From contig NZ_CP059903.1 in the NCBI RefSeq assembly GCF_014127485.1, positions 4,028,001 through 4,092,000 on the forward strand: DNA of 64,000 bases, given 5' to 3'. The notes beneath the pieces are model-generated. The model made no database searches, was not told where the DNA came from, and saw only the letters and a list, made by a program, of their open reading frames with translations. The position numbers were made by a program, and so were the translations under genes. Positions 41,428 to 49,319 of the stretch are shown here, piece after piece; position 1 is the stretch's first letter; each line of letters begins with the position of its first letter. This DNA comes from Nocardioides dongkuii (GTDB lineage Bacteria > Actinomycetota > Actinomycetes > Propionibacteriales > Nocardioidaceae).

Positions 41428-42975
41428 ATGAGGACTCGTCTCGCACACGCAGCATTCGGGGTGCTGGCGACCCTCTTCGGAGTGGCCCTGGCCCACCTGG
41501 TGGCCGGGCTCACCGACCCCGCCGCCTCCCCCGTCCTGGCGGTCGGCTCGCAGGTCATCGACCTGACGCCGACGCCGATGAAGGAGTGGGCGATCCAGCA
41601 GTTCGGCACCTGGGACAAGCCGATCCTGATCGGCTCGGTCTTCGCCGGCGTGCTGGTGCTGTCCGCGGTCGCCGGGCTGCTCACGCTGCGCCGGTTCGAG
41701 CACGGCGCGGGGCTGCTCATCGCCCTGGTCGGCCTCGCCGCCGCAGCGACCATCAACCGCCCGGTCTTCGAGCCCGTCGACCTGCTGCCCGCGCTCGCCG
41801 CGGCCGTCGGCGGCGTCGCCGCCCTGTTCTGGCTGCACCGCGCCGCCCGACCGGCGCCCCAGGCCCCCGAGGACGCCGCCGCGGCCCCGCAGCACGTGCC
41901 GGACGAGGCTCCGCGGGCCAGCCGCCGGGGCGTCCTGGTCGCCGCGGGCGTGCTCGCCGCCGCGGCCGCCGTGCTGGGCGGCGCGGGCCGGTGGATCGCC
42001 CAGCAGCGCACCCGGATCTCGGACGTCGACCTGCCCGCCGCCGCGAACCCCGCACCGCCGCTGCCGGCCGGCCTGGAGGAGAAGGTGCCGGGGATCTCGC
42101 CGTTCCGGACGCCGAACGGGGACTTCTACCGCGTCGACACCCGGCTCACCCTGCCGGTGATCGACGTCGACGACTGGACGCTCACCATCGACGGCGACGT
42201 CGAGGAGGAGCTCACGTTCACCTTCGAGGAGATCCTCGCGATGCCGATGGTGGAGCGCGACATCACCCTGACCTGCGTCTCCAACGACGTCGGCGGCGAG
42301 TACGTCGGGGCCGCGCGCTGGCTCGGCGTACCGCTGAAGGACCTGCTCGACCGGGCCGGCGTGGGAGCGGACGCCGACCAGCTCTTCAGCACCGACGTCG
42401 AGGGGATGACGATCAGCACCCCGCTGGACCTCGCCACCGACGGCCGCGACGCGCTGCTCGCCGTCGGCATGAACGGCGAGCCGCTGCCGCTCGAGCACGG
42501 CTTCCCCGCCCGGCTGGTCATCCCCGGCCTCTACGGCTTCATCAGCGCCACCAAGTGGATCAGCAGGATCACCCTCACGACGTACGCCGAGCAGGACTCG
42601 TACTGGACGAAGAAGAAGTGGGCGACCGACGCCCCCATCAAGATCTCCAGCCGGATCGACACCCCGAAGTCGCTGACCACCATCGACCCCGGCGACACGT
42701 TCATCGGCGGGGTCGCGTGGGCGCAGCAGACCGGCGGCGTGGCCCGCGTCGAGGTGCGCGTCGACGGCGGCCCGTGGACCGAGGCGAAGCTCGGCCCCGA
42801 CGGCGGCAACGACTACTGGCGCCAGTGGTACCTGCCCTGGCAGGCCGAGTCCGGCCAGCACTCGCTCGCCGTGCGCGCCGTCAACGGCGACGGCGAGACC
42901 CAGACACCCGTGCGGATGACGCCCTTCCCCGAGGGCTCCAGCGGCGTCCAGGAGATCGTCGTGACCGTCTCCTGA
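41428..42975 (+). CDS. Membrane-bound molybdopterin oxidoreductase, sulfite-oxidase family
   Basis: The 515-residue protein has five N-terminal hydrophobic helices (residues about 5-180). The sulfite-oxidase-type Mo domain follows, with the Mo-ligating Cys283 in ITLTCVSNDVGG. The C-terminal beta-sandwich dimerisation domain includes IGGVAWAQQTGGVARVEVRVD. It lies outside the membrane by analogy with YedY-like proteins. No heme domain is visible, so a partner must pass electrons. It heads the SigK locus and carries a SigK-type promoter. Similar oxidoreductase genes sit beside sigK in several actinobacteria. Confidence 0.88.
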   Translation: MRTRLAHAAFGVLATLFGVALAHLVAGLTDPAASPVLAVGSQVIDLTPTPMKEWAIQQFGTWDKPILIGSVFAGVLVLSAVAGLLTLRRFEHGAGLLIALVGLAAAATINRPVFEPVDLLPALAAAVGGVAALFWLHRAARPAPQAPEDAAAAPQHVPDEAPRASRRGVLVAAGVLAAAAAVLGGAGRWIAQQRTRISDVDLPAAANPAPPLPAGLEEKVPGISPFRTPNGDFYRVDTRLTLPVIDVDDWTLTIDGDVEEELTFTFEEILAMPMVERDITLTCVSNDVGGEYVGAARWLGVPLKDLLDRAGVGADADQLFSTDVEGMTISTPLDLATDGRDALLAVGMNGEPLPLEHGFPARLVIPGLYGFISATKWISRITLTTYAEQDSYWTKKKWATDAPIKISSRIDTPKSLTTIDPGDTFIGGVAWAQQTGGVARVEVRVDGGPWTEAKLGPDGGNDYWRQWYLPWQAESGQHSLAVRAVNGDGETQTPVRMTPFPEGSSGVQEIVVTVS

Positions 42976-43011
42976 CCCGGCGCGGACGACCGGAGAAAGC
43001 CCGGCCGGGGA

Positions 43012-43040
43012 CCAATCCGTCCGGCCCCCGGCCCCGAACA
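43012..43040 (+). promoter_or_regulatory. SigK-type ECF promoter of the fasciclin gene
   Basis: CCAATCC (43012-43018) and CGAACA (43035-43040) are separated by 16 bp, and the -10 is identical to that at 41416-41421. The start codon at 43077 has its own GGAAGG site, so this mRNA has a short leader. Confidence 0.65.
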
Positions 43041-43076
43041 ACCTCATGTCACCCCCACCGACCGGAAGGCACGACC

Positions 43077-43760
43077 ATGAAGCTCCACCACAACCTCCGA
43101 CGCACCGGCGCCCTCACCGCGGCCGCCCTCACCATGACCCTCGGCCTGGCCGCGTGCAGCGACGACGACGGCGGCGAGTCCGCCTCCGACACCAGCAGCT
43201 CGAGCTCGTCGGCCGAGGAGACCCCGATGGAGACCCCGATGGAGTCGCCGGCGGAGGACATGCCGTCCGGGGACGCCATGGACGCCAGCGCCGAGACCTA
43301 CGGCGCCGGCTGCGAGCAGGTCCCGGCCGACGGCGCCGGCTCCTTCAACGGCATGGCCACCGAGCCGGTCGCCTCCGCCGCCAGCGCCAACCCGCTGCTG
43401 AGCACCCTGGTCACCGCGGTCGGCGAGGCCGGCCTGGTCGACGCGCTGAACTCCGCCGAGGAGCTCACCGTCTTCGCCCCGGCGAACCCCGCCTTCGAGG
43501 CCATCCCGAAGAAGGACCTCAAGGCCGTCCTGGCCGACAAGAAGATGCTCACCCAGATCCTCACCCACCACGTCGTGCCGCAGCGGATCTCCCCGGACGA
43601 GCTCTCCGGCGAGTTCGAGACGCTGAACGGCGACATGGTGACCATCCAGGGCGAGGGCCAGGAGGCGATGATCGGCGACGAGGGCGCTGCCGTGCTCTGC
43701 GGCGGCATCCAGACCGCCAACGCCACGGTCTACGTCATCGACACTGTCATGATGCCCTGA
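43077..43760 (+). CDS. Fasciclin (FAS1) domain lipoprotein, MPT83-like
   Basis: A 227-residue surface lipoprotein: a signal ending GLAAC, an acidic Ser/Glu/Met linker with repeated MET/ETP units, then one FAS1 domain. The FAS1 domain has ANPLLSTLVTAVGEAGLVDAL, LTVFAPANPAFEAIP, LTHHVVP and TVYVIDTVMMP. In mycobacteria, the homologues MPT70 and MPT83 are the main SigK targets. The gene carries a SigK-type promoter and sits between the oxidoreductase and sigK. The protein probably adheres or senses at the cell surface. Confidence 0.92.
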   Translation: MKLHHNLRRTGALTAAALTMTLGLAACSDDDGGESASDTSSSSSSAEETPMETPMESPAEDMPSGDAMDASAETYGAGCEQVPADGAGSFNGMATEPVASAASANPLLSTLVTAVGEAGLVDALNSAEELTVFAPANPAFEAIPKKDLKAVLADKKMLTQILTHHVVPQRISPDELSGEFETLNGDMVTIQGEGQEAMIGDEGAAVLCGGIQTANATVYVIDTVMMP

Positions 43761-43800
43761 TCGCTTCCGCGATCACGACCTGAGCGCAAGGATCAACCCT

Positions 43801-44400
43801 GTGGAACCGATCCGGTCCGTCCCCGGCGTCCCCTCCTCGGAGGGGACGCCGGCCGGTCCTGACCTCGCCGAGCTGCTGAAGCTCGCGGGGCGGGGCGACC
43901 AGCAGGCCTTCGCCCGGCTGTACGACGCCACCTCGGCGCGCGTCTTCGGCCTCGCCGTCCGGGTCGTCCGCGACCCGGCGCAGGCCGAGGAGGTCGTCCA
44001 GGAGGCGTTCCTGGAGATCTGGCGGACCGCGGCGCGCTACGACCCCGACAAGGGCAGCCCGTTCGCCTGGCTGCTCACGATCGTGCACCGGCGGGCCGTC
44101 GACCGGGTGCGGTCCGCGGAGGCGTCCACCCGCCGCGACACGACGTACCACCACCAGAGCCAGCCGGTCCCGCACGACGCGACGGCCGAGGCCGCGCAGG
44201 CCTCGCTCGAGGCGCGCCGGGTCCGCACGGCCCTGGTGAGCTTGACGCCGGTGCAGCGCGAGGCCCTCGAGCTCGCGTACTTCGGCGGCTACACCCACAC
44301 TGAAGTGGCAGGCCTGCTCGACCTCCCGGTCGGCACCGCCAAGACCCGCATCCGAGACGGCCTGATCCGGTTGCGCGACACGATGGGAGTCGGCGCATGA
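43801..44400 (+). CDS. sigK: ECF RNA polymerase sigma factor SigK
   Basis: The 199-residue sigma factor shows region 2 (FARLYDATSARVFGLAVRVV, then AEEVVQEAFLEIWR) and region 4 (LTPVQREALELAYFGGYTHTEV, longer motif at residues 141-162, then LLDLPVGTAKTRIRDGL). The GTG at 43801 is the first in-frame start. Its stop overlaps the rskA start. Neighbours (fasciclin lipoprotein before it, RskA-type anti-sigma after it) are those of the mycobacterial sigK locus. It would transcribe the two genes upstream through the CCATCT/CGAACA promoters. Confidence 0.93.
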   Translation: MEPIRSVPGVPSSEGTPAGPDLAELLKLAGRGDQQAFARLYDATSARVFGLAVRVVRDPAQAEEVVQEAFLEIWRTAARYDPDKGSPFAWLLTIVHRRAVDRVRSAEASTRRDTTYHHQSQPVPHDATAEAAQASLEARRVRTALVSLTPVQREALELAYFGGYTHTEVAGLLDLPVGTAKTRIRDGLIRLRDTMGVGA

Positions 44401-45128
44401 GCGACATCCACGCCCTCTCCGGCGCGTACGCCGTCGACGCCCTCGACGACCTTGAGCGGGCCCGGTTCGAGCAGCACCTCACCGACTGCGCCGACTGCCG
44501 CGACGAGGTCCGCACCCTCACCGAGGCCGGCAGCCTGCTCGCCGAGACCGTCCCGCTGGCGCCGCCCCCGGCGCTGCGCGACCGGGTGCTCGCCGACATC
44601 GCGACCGTCCGGCCGCTGCCCCCGGTCGTCGCCCCCGCGACGGGCTCCGGGAGCGCCGACGACGGCCGCCGGCGCCGCTGGGCGCCCGCCCTCGCCGCGG
44701 CCGCCGCCGTGGCCGTGCTCGGGGTCGGCGCCGCCGTGGTGCAGCCCTGGGAGGACGACGAGACCTCGCAGGTCCCGGAGGCCTCGCCGGCGGAGAAGAT
44801 CCGCGCGGCCGACGACAGCCAGGTCTTCGACCAGGAGTTCGAGGACGGCGCGCGGGCGACGCTGGTGCGATCCCCGTCGCTCAACAAGGCCGCCATCGTC
44901 ACCCACGACATGCCCGCCGCGCCGGAGGGCAAGGTCTACCAGCTCTGGCTCCAGCACGACGACGTGATGGTGCCCGCCGGGCTGATGCCCGAGGGCCCCG
45001 ACAACGAGGTCGAGCTCGAGGGCGACCCGCGGTCCGCCGACGGGTTCGGGATCAGCGTCGAGCCCGCGGGCGGCTCCGAGGAGCCGACCACCCCGCCGAT
45101 CGCCTACGTCGCGTTCGAGCAGGCCTGA
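44397..45128 (+). CDS. rskA: Membrane anti-sigma-K factor RskA
   Basis: The 243-residue protein has an N-terminal anti-sigma domain with HLTDCADC (zinc-binding His-x3-Cys-x2-Cys). One transmembrane helix follows (ALAAAAAVAVLGVGAAVV, about residues 100-118), then an extracytoplasmic RskA C-terminal domain with AAPEGKVYQLWLQHDD and SVEPAGGSEEPT. It holds SigK at the membrane and releases it after regulated proteolysis. It is translationally coupled to sigK by ATGA. It is of normal length for the family. Confidence 0.93.
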   Translation: MSDIHALSGAYAVDALDDLERARFEQHLTDCADCRDEVRTLTEAGSLLAETVPLAPPPALRDRVLADIATVRPLPPVVAPATGSGSADDGRRRRWAPALAAAAAVAVLGVGAAVVQPWEDDETSQVPEASPAEKIRAADDSQVFDQEFEDGARATLVRSPSLNKAAIVTHDMPAAPEGKVYQLWLQHDDVMVPAGLMPEGPDNEVELEGDPRSADGFGISVEPAGGSEEPTTPPIAYVAFEQA

Positions 45129-45134
45129 GCGGGC

Positions 45135-45518
45135 TCACGCCTCCGGGTCGGTCTTCTCGGCCTGCTCGCGCTCGCGCCGCTTCTGCTCCTCGTACGCCGC
45201 CCGCTGCTGCTCGGCGCGCTCGCGCACCCCGCGCAGGAACTCCTCGTCCTTCTCGGGGTCCGCGGCCGCCGCGCGGCCGGGCCGGTGGTACTCCGGGAAC
45301 GACGGCGCCGCGCCCTGCTCGCGGGTGAGCGGCCGCTCGCGCTGCGGCCGGCCCGCGACCAGCCAGGCGATCGAGCCGACCAGCGGGAACAGCAGCACCA
45401 GGACCAGCCAGCCCACCTTGGGCAGGTGGCGGACCCGGTCGTCACGGGTGCCGATGACGTCCACGACGCAGTAGACCCACAGCACGAAGACCACGACGGC
45501 AGGCAGGAACCGGATCAT
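45135..45518 (-). CDS. PLDc_N domain membrane protein
   Basis: A 127-residue protein with two helices, FLPAVVVFVLWVYCVVDVIG and KVGWLVLVLLFPLVGSIAWLV. The DVIG...RDDRVRHLPK...GW layout matches the PLDc_N (phospholipase D N-terminal-like) family of small membrane proteins with no known activity. The C-terminal half is a charged helix rich in Glu, Arg and Gln, probably coiled-coil. An ATG at 45527 would add three residues. It is convergent with rskA, 6 bp away. Confidence 0.8.
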   Translation of the reverse strand: MIRFLPAVVVFVLWVYCVVDVIGTRDDRVRHLPKVGWLVLVLLFPLVGSIAWLVAGRPQRERPLTREQGAAPSFPEYHRPGRAAAADPEKDEEFLRGVRERAEQQRAAYEEQKRREREQAEKTDPEA

Positions 45519-45570
45519 GCGCGGCATCCTGCCGCAGCCGCGGGCCGGCTGTCCGTGGTTTGCTGAGGAG

Positions 45571-46131
45571 GTGGACCCGGTCGCCGCCGCGTTCGACGCC
45601 ACCCCCCGCACGGGGTTCCTGCCCCGCGCCGAGCGGCGGCGCGCGGCGTACGACGGGCCGCTGCCGATCGGCCACGGGCAGACCAGCTCGCAGCCGCGCA
45701 CCGTCGAGGCGATGCTGCGGCTGCTCGACGTGCGGCCGGGCCACCGGGTGCTCGACGTCGGCGCGGGCTCGGGCTGGACCACCGCGCTGCTCGCGCACCT
45801 GGTCGGCCCCGGGGGCGAGGTCCGCGGGGTGGAGCTGGTGCCGGCGCTGGTGGCGTTCGGCGCCGCCAACGTGGCCCGGACCGGCCGCACCTGGGCCGCG
45901 GTGCGCCCGGCCGAGCCGGGGGTCCTCGGCGACCCGGGCCACGCGCCGTACGACCGGGTGCTGGTCTCCGCCGAGGCCCAGGAGCTGCCGCAGCAGCTCG
46001 TCGACCAGCTCGTGGTGCCCGGGGGCCGGATGGTGGTCCCGGTGCGCGGCGAGATGCTGCGCGTGGTCATCCATCCCGACGGCGCCGACGTGACCCGGCA
46101 CGGCGCCTACCGCTTCGTCCCCCTCCTCTAG
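45571..46131 (+). CDS. pcm: Protein-L-isoaspartate O-methyltransferase
   Basis: The 186-residue enzyme starts at GTG 45571, directly after GAGGAG. It carries the PCMT signature PLPIGHGQTSSQPRTVEAM, with a Ser/Thr pair for substrate binding, and the SAM motif VLDVGAGSGWTTALLAHLV. Motif post-I and the C-terminal VPVRGEMLRVV follow. It methylates isoaspartyl residues so that damaged proteins can be repaired in the cytoplasm. Actinobacterial members are often shorter than the E. coli enzyme (208 aa), as this one is. Confidence 0.88.
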   Translation: MDPVAAAFDATPRTGFLPRAERRRAAYDGPLPIGHGQTSSQPRTVEAMLRLLDVRPGHRVLDVGAGSGWTTALLAHLVGPGGEVRGVELVPALVAFGAANVARTGRTWAAVRPAEPGVLGDPGHAPYDRVLVSAEAQELPQQLVDQLVVPGGRMVVPVRGEMLRVVIHPDGADVTRHGAYRFVPLL

Positions 46132-46134
46132 GCT
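46129..46134 (+). promoter_or_regulatory. Candidate -10 TAGGCT, leaderless promoter of tyrosine phosphatase gene
   Basis: TAGGCT overlaps the pcm stop codon and ends 6 nt before GTG 46141. Confidence 0.45.
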
Positions 46135-46140
46135 GCGCGC

Positions 46141-46908
46141 GTGACTTCCGAGCGGTTCGCCGAGGAGCTGGTCCGACTCGCCTCGGCCGACAACTTCCGA
46201 GACGTCGCCGGCACCGGCGCCGGGCACCCCACCGTCGACGGCGGCCGGGTGCGGCGCGGGGTGTTCTTCCGTGCCAACGAGCTGCGGCTGACCGACGCGG
46301 ACGCCGCCACCATCGCCGACCTCGGCGTGACCTGCGTGGTCGACCTGCGCAGCTCGCACGAGGTCGAGCTGCACCCGGACGTCGAGGTGCCGGGCGCGCG
46401 GTGGGAGCACGTCGACGTGCTCGGCATCCCGATGGACCAGATGTCCTCGCTCCCCGACCGGGAGGCCGCCGTCGCGATGATGGAGCGGGTCTACGTCGGC
46501 TTCGTCGAGGAGCCCGCGACCCGCGCCGCGCTCGGCCGGGTGCTGACCATCCTGGCCGGCGAGGGCGCCCACCTGTTCCACTGCAGCGCCGGCAAGGACC
46601 GCACCGGCTGGACCGCCGCGCTGCTGCTGCACCTCGCCGGGGTGGCCGACGACGTGATCGAGGCCGACTACCTGCTCACCAACGAGTACGCCGCCGCCAG
46701 CCGCGCGGCCGTGCTGGACACGATCGTCGAGAACCTCGGGCCGGACAAGGCCGAGGTCTACGCGCCGGTGCTGGTCGCCGACGCCGACTACCTGCGCACG
46801 TCGTACGCCGCGGTCCGGGCGCGCTACGGCACGCTGGACGCCTACCTCCGCCAGGGCCTCGGCCTCGGCGACGACGTGCTGGGGGCGCTCCGCGCCAAGC
46901 TGCGCTGA
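46141..46908 (+). CDS. Tyrosine-protein phosphatase (PtpB-like)
   Basis: A 255-residue protein. SADNFRDVAGTGAG near the start and the catalytic P-loop HCSAGKDRTGWTAALLLHL (Cys148, Arg154) fit the actinobacterial PtpB/LipA-type dual-specificity family. This family also accepts phosphoinositides. VVDLRSSHEVELHPD is the conserved Asp/Arg region. It lacks a signal peptide. The GTG start at 46141 follows a likely leaderless promoter. It is convergent with the BrkB-family gene, 3 bp away. Confidence 0.88.
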   Translation: MTSERFAEELVRLASADNFRDVAGTGAGHPTVDGGRVRRGVFFRANELRLTDADAATIADLGVTCVVDLRSSHEVELHPDVEVPGARWEHVDVLGIPMDQMSSLPDREAAVAMMERVYVGFVEEPATRAALGRVLTILAGEGAHLFHCSAGKDRTGWTAALLLHLAGVADDVIEADYLLTNEYAAASRAAVLDTIVENLGPDKAEVYAPVLVADADYLRTSYAAVRARYGTLDAYLRQGLGLGDDVLGALRAKLR

Positions 46909-46911
46909 CCC

Positions 46912-47943
46912 TCAGCCGTCCCGCGGAGGGGGCGCGGGCGGGACGTCCGGGGAGATGTCGGGGCGGGCCGGCCGGTGCCGGTCGCCGAAGGTGACGTCGA
47001 TGTGCTGGTAGCGCTTGTGCCGCTGCATCTGCGCGTACGACGCGTAGGCCCGCTTGTCGGCCTCGGTGAGGTCGACCCGGTCGGTGACGATGGTGAGCAG
47101 GGCCCGCGGCCACAGCCGGCGGACCAGCACCACGTTGACCTCCATGCCGAGCACGCCCATCACGGCGGCCACCCAGAGCAGGCCGATCAGGCCGAGGACC
47201 ACTGCGAAGGTCTCGTCCATCCCCTCGGACTCCGCGATCACCCCGGTCACGTACGCCGTGCCGATCACCTGCAGCGTCTGCCACAGCACCGCCACCACGA
47301 ACGCGCCGGGCAGCGCCGAGCGGAACGGGTGCCGCCGTGCGGCGCCGAGCCGCAGCAGCACCGCCAGCACCAGGGTCACCAGGACGACGGTGACCACGAC
47401 GATCGGCCAGCGGTAGGACGAGAGCTCGCCGAACACCTCGGTCTGGCTCAGCAGGGCCGACCCGACGGTCAGGCCGAGCAGCGCGAGGCCGGCGGTGGTC
47501 AGGAGCAGCAGGCTGCGCAGCCGGAGCAGGATCGGGTTGGGGCGGCGGTTGCGCGGCACCGCCCAGGCCTGGTTGATCGCGTTCTGGATGGCCAGGCCGA
47601 GGCCGAGCGCGCCGTACAGCGCGACCAGGCCACCGACGATCGCGCCCGTGGTGGAGCCGCGCAGCCCGTCGGGTCGGCCGAGCTCGTCGCCGATGATCGG
47701 GAACTGGCTCAGCGCCGAGTCCAGGATCCGCTCCTGGAGGTCGGGGTTGCCCTGCAGCAGGAAGCCCAGGATCGAGGTCGCCAGCAGCAGCAGCGGGAAG
47801 ATCGCGATGAACGCGTAGTAGGCGATCGTCGCGGCGAGGAAGTTGCCCTGGTCGTCGAGGTACTTGTAGTAGACCGCGAGCGGCACCCCGAGCACCGGGA
47901 AACGCTGCTGGCCGCGATCGACGGCATCGATCACTCGGCCCAC
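46912..47943 (-). CDS. YihY/BrkB family membrane protein
   Basis: A 343-residue protein with six hydrophobic helices. The family start FLAATIAYYAFIAIFPLLLLA is at about residues 34-54, and a later LIGLLWVAAVMGVLGMEVNVVLVRR helix spans residues 235-259. The C-terminus is polar and Pro-rich. BrkB proteins were once thought to be RNase BN and are now seen as inner-membrane proteins of unclear function. TAGATT at 47950-47955 (reverse) is 6 nt before GTG 47943. Confidence 0.88.
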   Translation of the reverse strand: MGRVIDAVDRGQQRFPVLGVPLAVYYKYLDDQGNFLAATIAYYAFIAIFPLLLLATSILGFLLQGNPDLQERILDSALSQFPIIGDELGRPDGLRGSTTGAIVGGLVALYGALGLGLAIQNAINQAWAVPRNRRPNPILLRLRSLLLLTTAGLALLGLTVGSALLSQTEVFGELSSYRWPIVVVTVVLVTLVLAVLLRLGAARRHPFRSALPGAFVVAVLWQTLQVIGTAYVTGVIAESEGMDETFAVVLGLIGLLWVAAVMGVLGMEVNVVLVRRLWPRALLTIVTDRVDLTEADKRAYASYAQMQRHKRYQHIDVTFGDRHRPARPDISPDVPPAPPPRDG

Positions 47944-47949
47944 TGCCCC

Positions 47950-47955
47950 AATCTA
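47950..47955 (-). promoter_or_regulatory. Candidate -10 TAGATT, leaderless promoter of brkB-like gene
   Basis: On the reverse strand TAGATT, then GGGGCA, then GTG 47943. Confidence 0.45.
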
Positions 47956-48024
47956 ACGGGCGCCCACCCCCGAGACGATCATCGCCAGGAGCAGCGCGCC
48001 GCCGGCAGGGCACGCTCGCGTGGG

Positions 48025-48083
48025 TAGTCCGGCACGTTTCGGTCGTGGATCGCGATGATCGACGACCCGAACGTGCCGGACTA
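48025..48083. repeat. 59-bp near-perfect inverted repeat
   Basis: Two 27-bp arms pair at 24 of 27 positions around a 5-bp loop (GCGAT). The outer 14 bp, TAGTCCGGCACGTT and its complement, are perfect. It lies in the 212-bp non-coding gap between the brkB-like and acyl-CoA dehydrogenase genes, both read leftward. It may end transcription of one or be a small mobile palindrome. Confidence 0.85.
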
Positions 48084-48112
48084 TCCCGGGCGACGCCCGG
48101 CGGCGTACCCAT

Positions 48113-48149
48113 CACGCCGACTCGGCGTGCAACTCACGCCGACTCGGCG
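48113..48149. repeat. Two copies of the CGCCGACTCGGCG palindrome
   Basis: CACGCCGACTCGGCGTG (48113-48129) is a perfect 17-bp palindrome. A second copy of the 13-bp core is at 48137-48149, 7 bp later. Both lie just downstream of the acyl-CoA dehydrogenase stop. The same core occurs at 22093-22105 and 59587-59599. Confidence 0.75.
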
Positions 48150-48155
48150 GGCCGG

Positions 48156-49319
48156 TCAGTACGACTTCGGCAGGCCCAGCGTGTGCATCGCGACGTAGTT
48201 GAGGATCATCTCGCGGGTCACCGGCGCGATCCGGGTGACCCGGGAGGCGACCAGCAGCCCGGCGATGCCGTACTCCTGGCTGATCCCGTTGCCGCCGTGG
48301 GTCTGCACGGCGGCGTCGACGGCGTTGCAGACCGCCTCGCCGGCGGCGTACTTCGCCATGTTCGCGGCCTCCCCGGCGCCCATGTCGTCGCCGGCGTCGA
48401 CGAGGGCGGCGGCCTTCTGGTTCATCAGCCGCACCATCTCGATCTCGATGTGCGACTGCGCGAGCGGGTGCGCGATCGCCTGGTGCGCGCCGATCGGGCC
48501 CTGGAAGACGGTGCGCTCCTTGGCGTAGGCCACCGCGCGGTCCAGCGCGTGCCGGGCCAGGCCGAGCGCGAACGCCGCGGCCATGATCCGCTCCGGGTTG
48601 AGCCCGGCGAAGAGCTGCACGAGCCCGCCGTTCTCGTCGCCCACGAGCGCGTCGGCGGGGAGCCGGACGTCGTCGAGGAAGACCTGGAACTGCCGCTCGG
48701 GCGAGACGATCTCCATCGGGATCGCCCGCGCCTCGAGGCCCGGCGCGTCGGTGGGGACCACGAACAGGCAGGGCTTGAGCTTGCCGGTGCGGGCGTCCTC
48801 GGTCCGCGCGACGACCAGCATGTGCTTGGCCTCGTCGACGCCGGAGATCCAGACCTTCTGGCCCTTCAGCACCCAACCGTCGCCATCGCGTCGGGCGGTC
48901 GTGGTGATGTTGTGGGTGTTGGTGCCGGCGTCGGCCTCGGTGATCGCGAACGCCATCGTGCCGGTGCCGTCGCACAGCCCGGGAAGCCAGCGCTGCTTCT
49001 GCTCCTCGGTGCCGTACCGGGTGATGATCGTCCCGCAGATCGCCGGGCTCACCACCATGAGCAGCAGCGGGCAGCCCTGCGCGGCGAGCTCCTCGCAGAC
49101 CGCCGCGATGTCGCCGATGCCGCCGCCCCCGCCGCCGTACTCCTCGGGGATGTTGATGCCGAGGTAGCCGTGGCGGCCGATCTCCAGCCACAGCTCGGTG
49201 GTCTTCTCGCCTGCGCGCGCCTTCTCGGTGAACCAGTCGCGGCCGTACTTCGACGCCAGCCGGGTCACCGCCTTGCGCAGCTCCTGGCGCTCCTCGGACT
49301 CGGTGAACTGGGTGCTCAT
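48156..49319 (-). CDS. Acyl-CoA dehydrogenase
   Basis: The 387-residue flavoenzyme has PEEYGGGGGGIGDIA, FAITEADAGTNTHNITTTA (FAD/substrate loop), KVWISGVDEAKHMLVVAR, and QTHGGNGISQEYGIA near the C-terminus. It would oxidise an acyl-CoA to the 2,3-enoyl-CoA that the linked carboxylase needs. It is the last gene of a leftward operon with acyl-CoA carboxylase and AtuA. Its ATG overlaps the carboxylase alpha stop (ATGA). A branched, isoprenoid or isovaleryl-type substrate is likely from context. Confidence 0.92.
   Translation of the reverse strand: MSTQFTESEERQELRKAVTRLASKYGRDWFTEKARAGEKTTELWLEIGRHGYLGINIPEEYGGGGGGIGDIAAVCEELAAQGCPLLLMVVSPAICGTIITRYGTEEQKQRWLPGLCDGTGTMAFAITEADAGTNTHNITTTARRDGDGWVLKGQKVWISGVDEAKHMLVVARTEDARTGKLKPCLFVVPTDAPGLEARAIPMEIVSPERQFQVFLDDVRLPADALVGDENGGLVQLFAGLNPERIMAAAFALGLARHALDRAVAYAKERTVFQGPIGAHQAIAHPLAQSHIEIEMVRLMNQKAAALVDAGDDMGAGEAANMAKYAAGEAVCNAVDAAVQTHGGNGISQEYGIAGLLVASRVTRIAPVTREMILNYVAMHTLGLPKSY

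Noticed and set aside
43046..43783. An overlapping frame starting at ATG 43046
   Set aside because: It is out of frame with the fasciclin gene, consists of Arg/Gly-rich sequence, and the true start at 43077 has a good ribosome-binding site and a signal peptide.
47944..48155. A possible small RNA gene or tRNA in the gap
   Set aside because: No T-loop or acceptor-stem pattern was found; the long hairpin and palindromes explain the structure seen.
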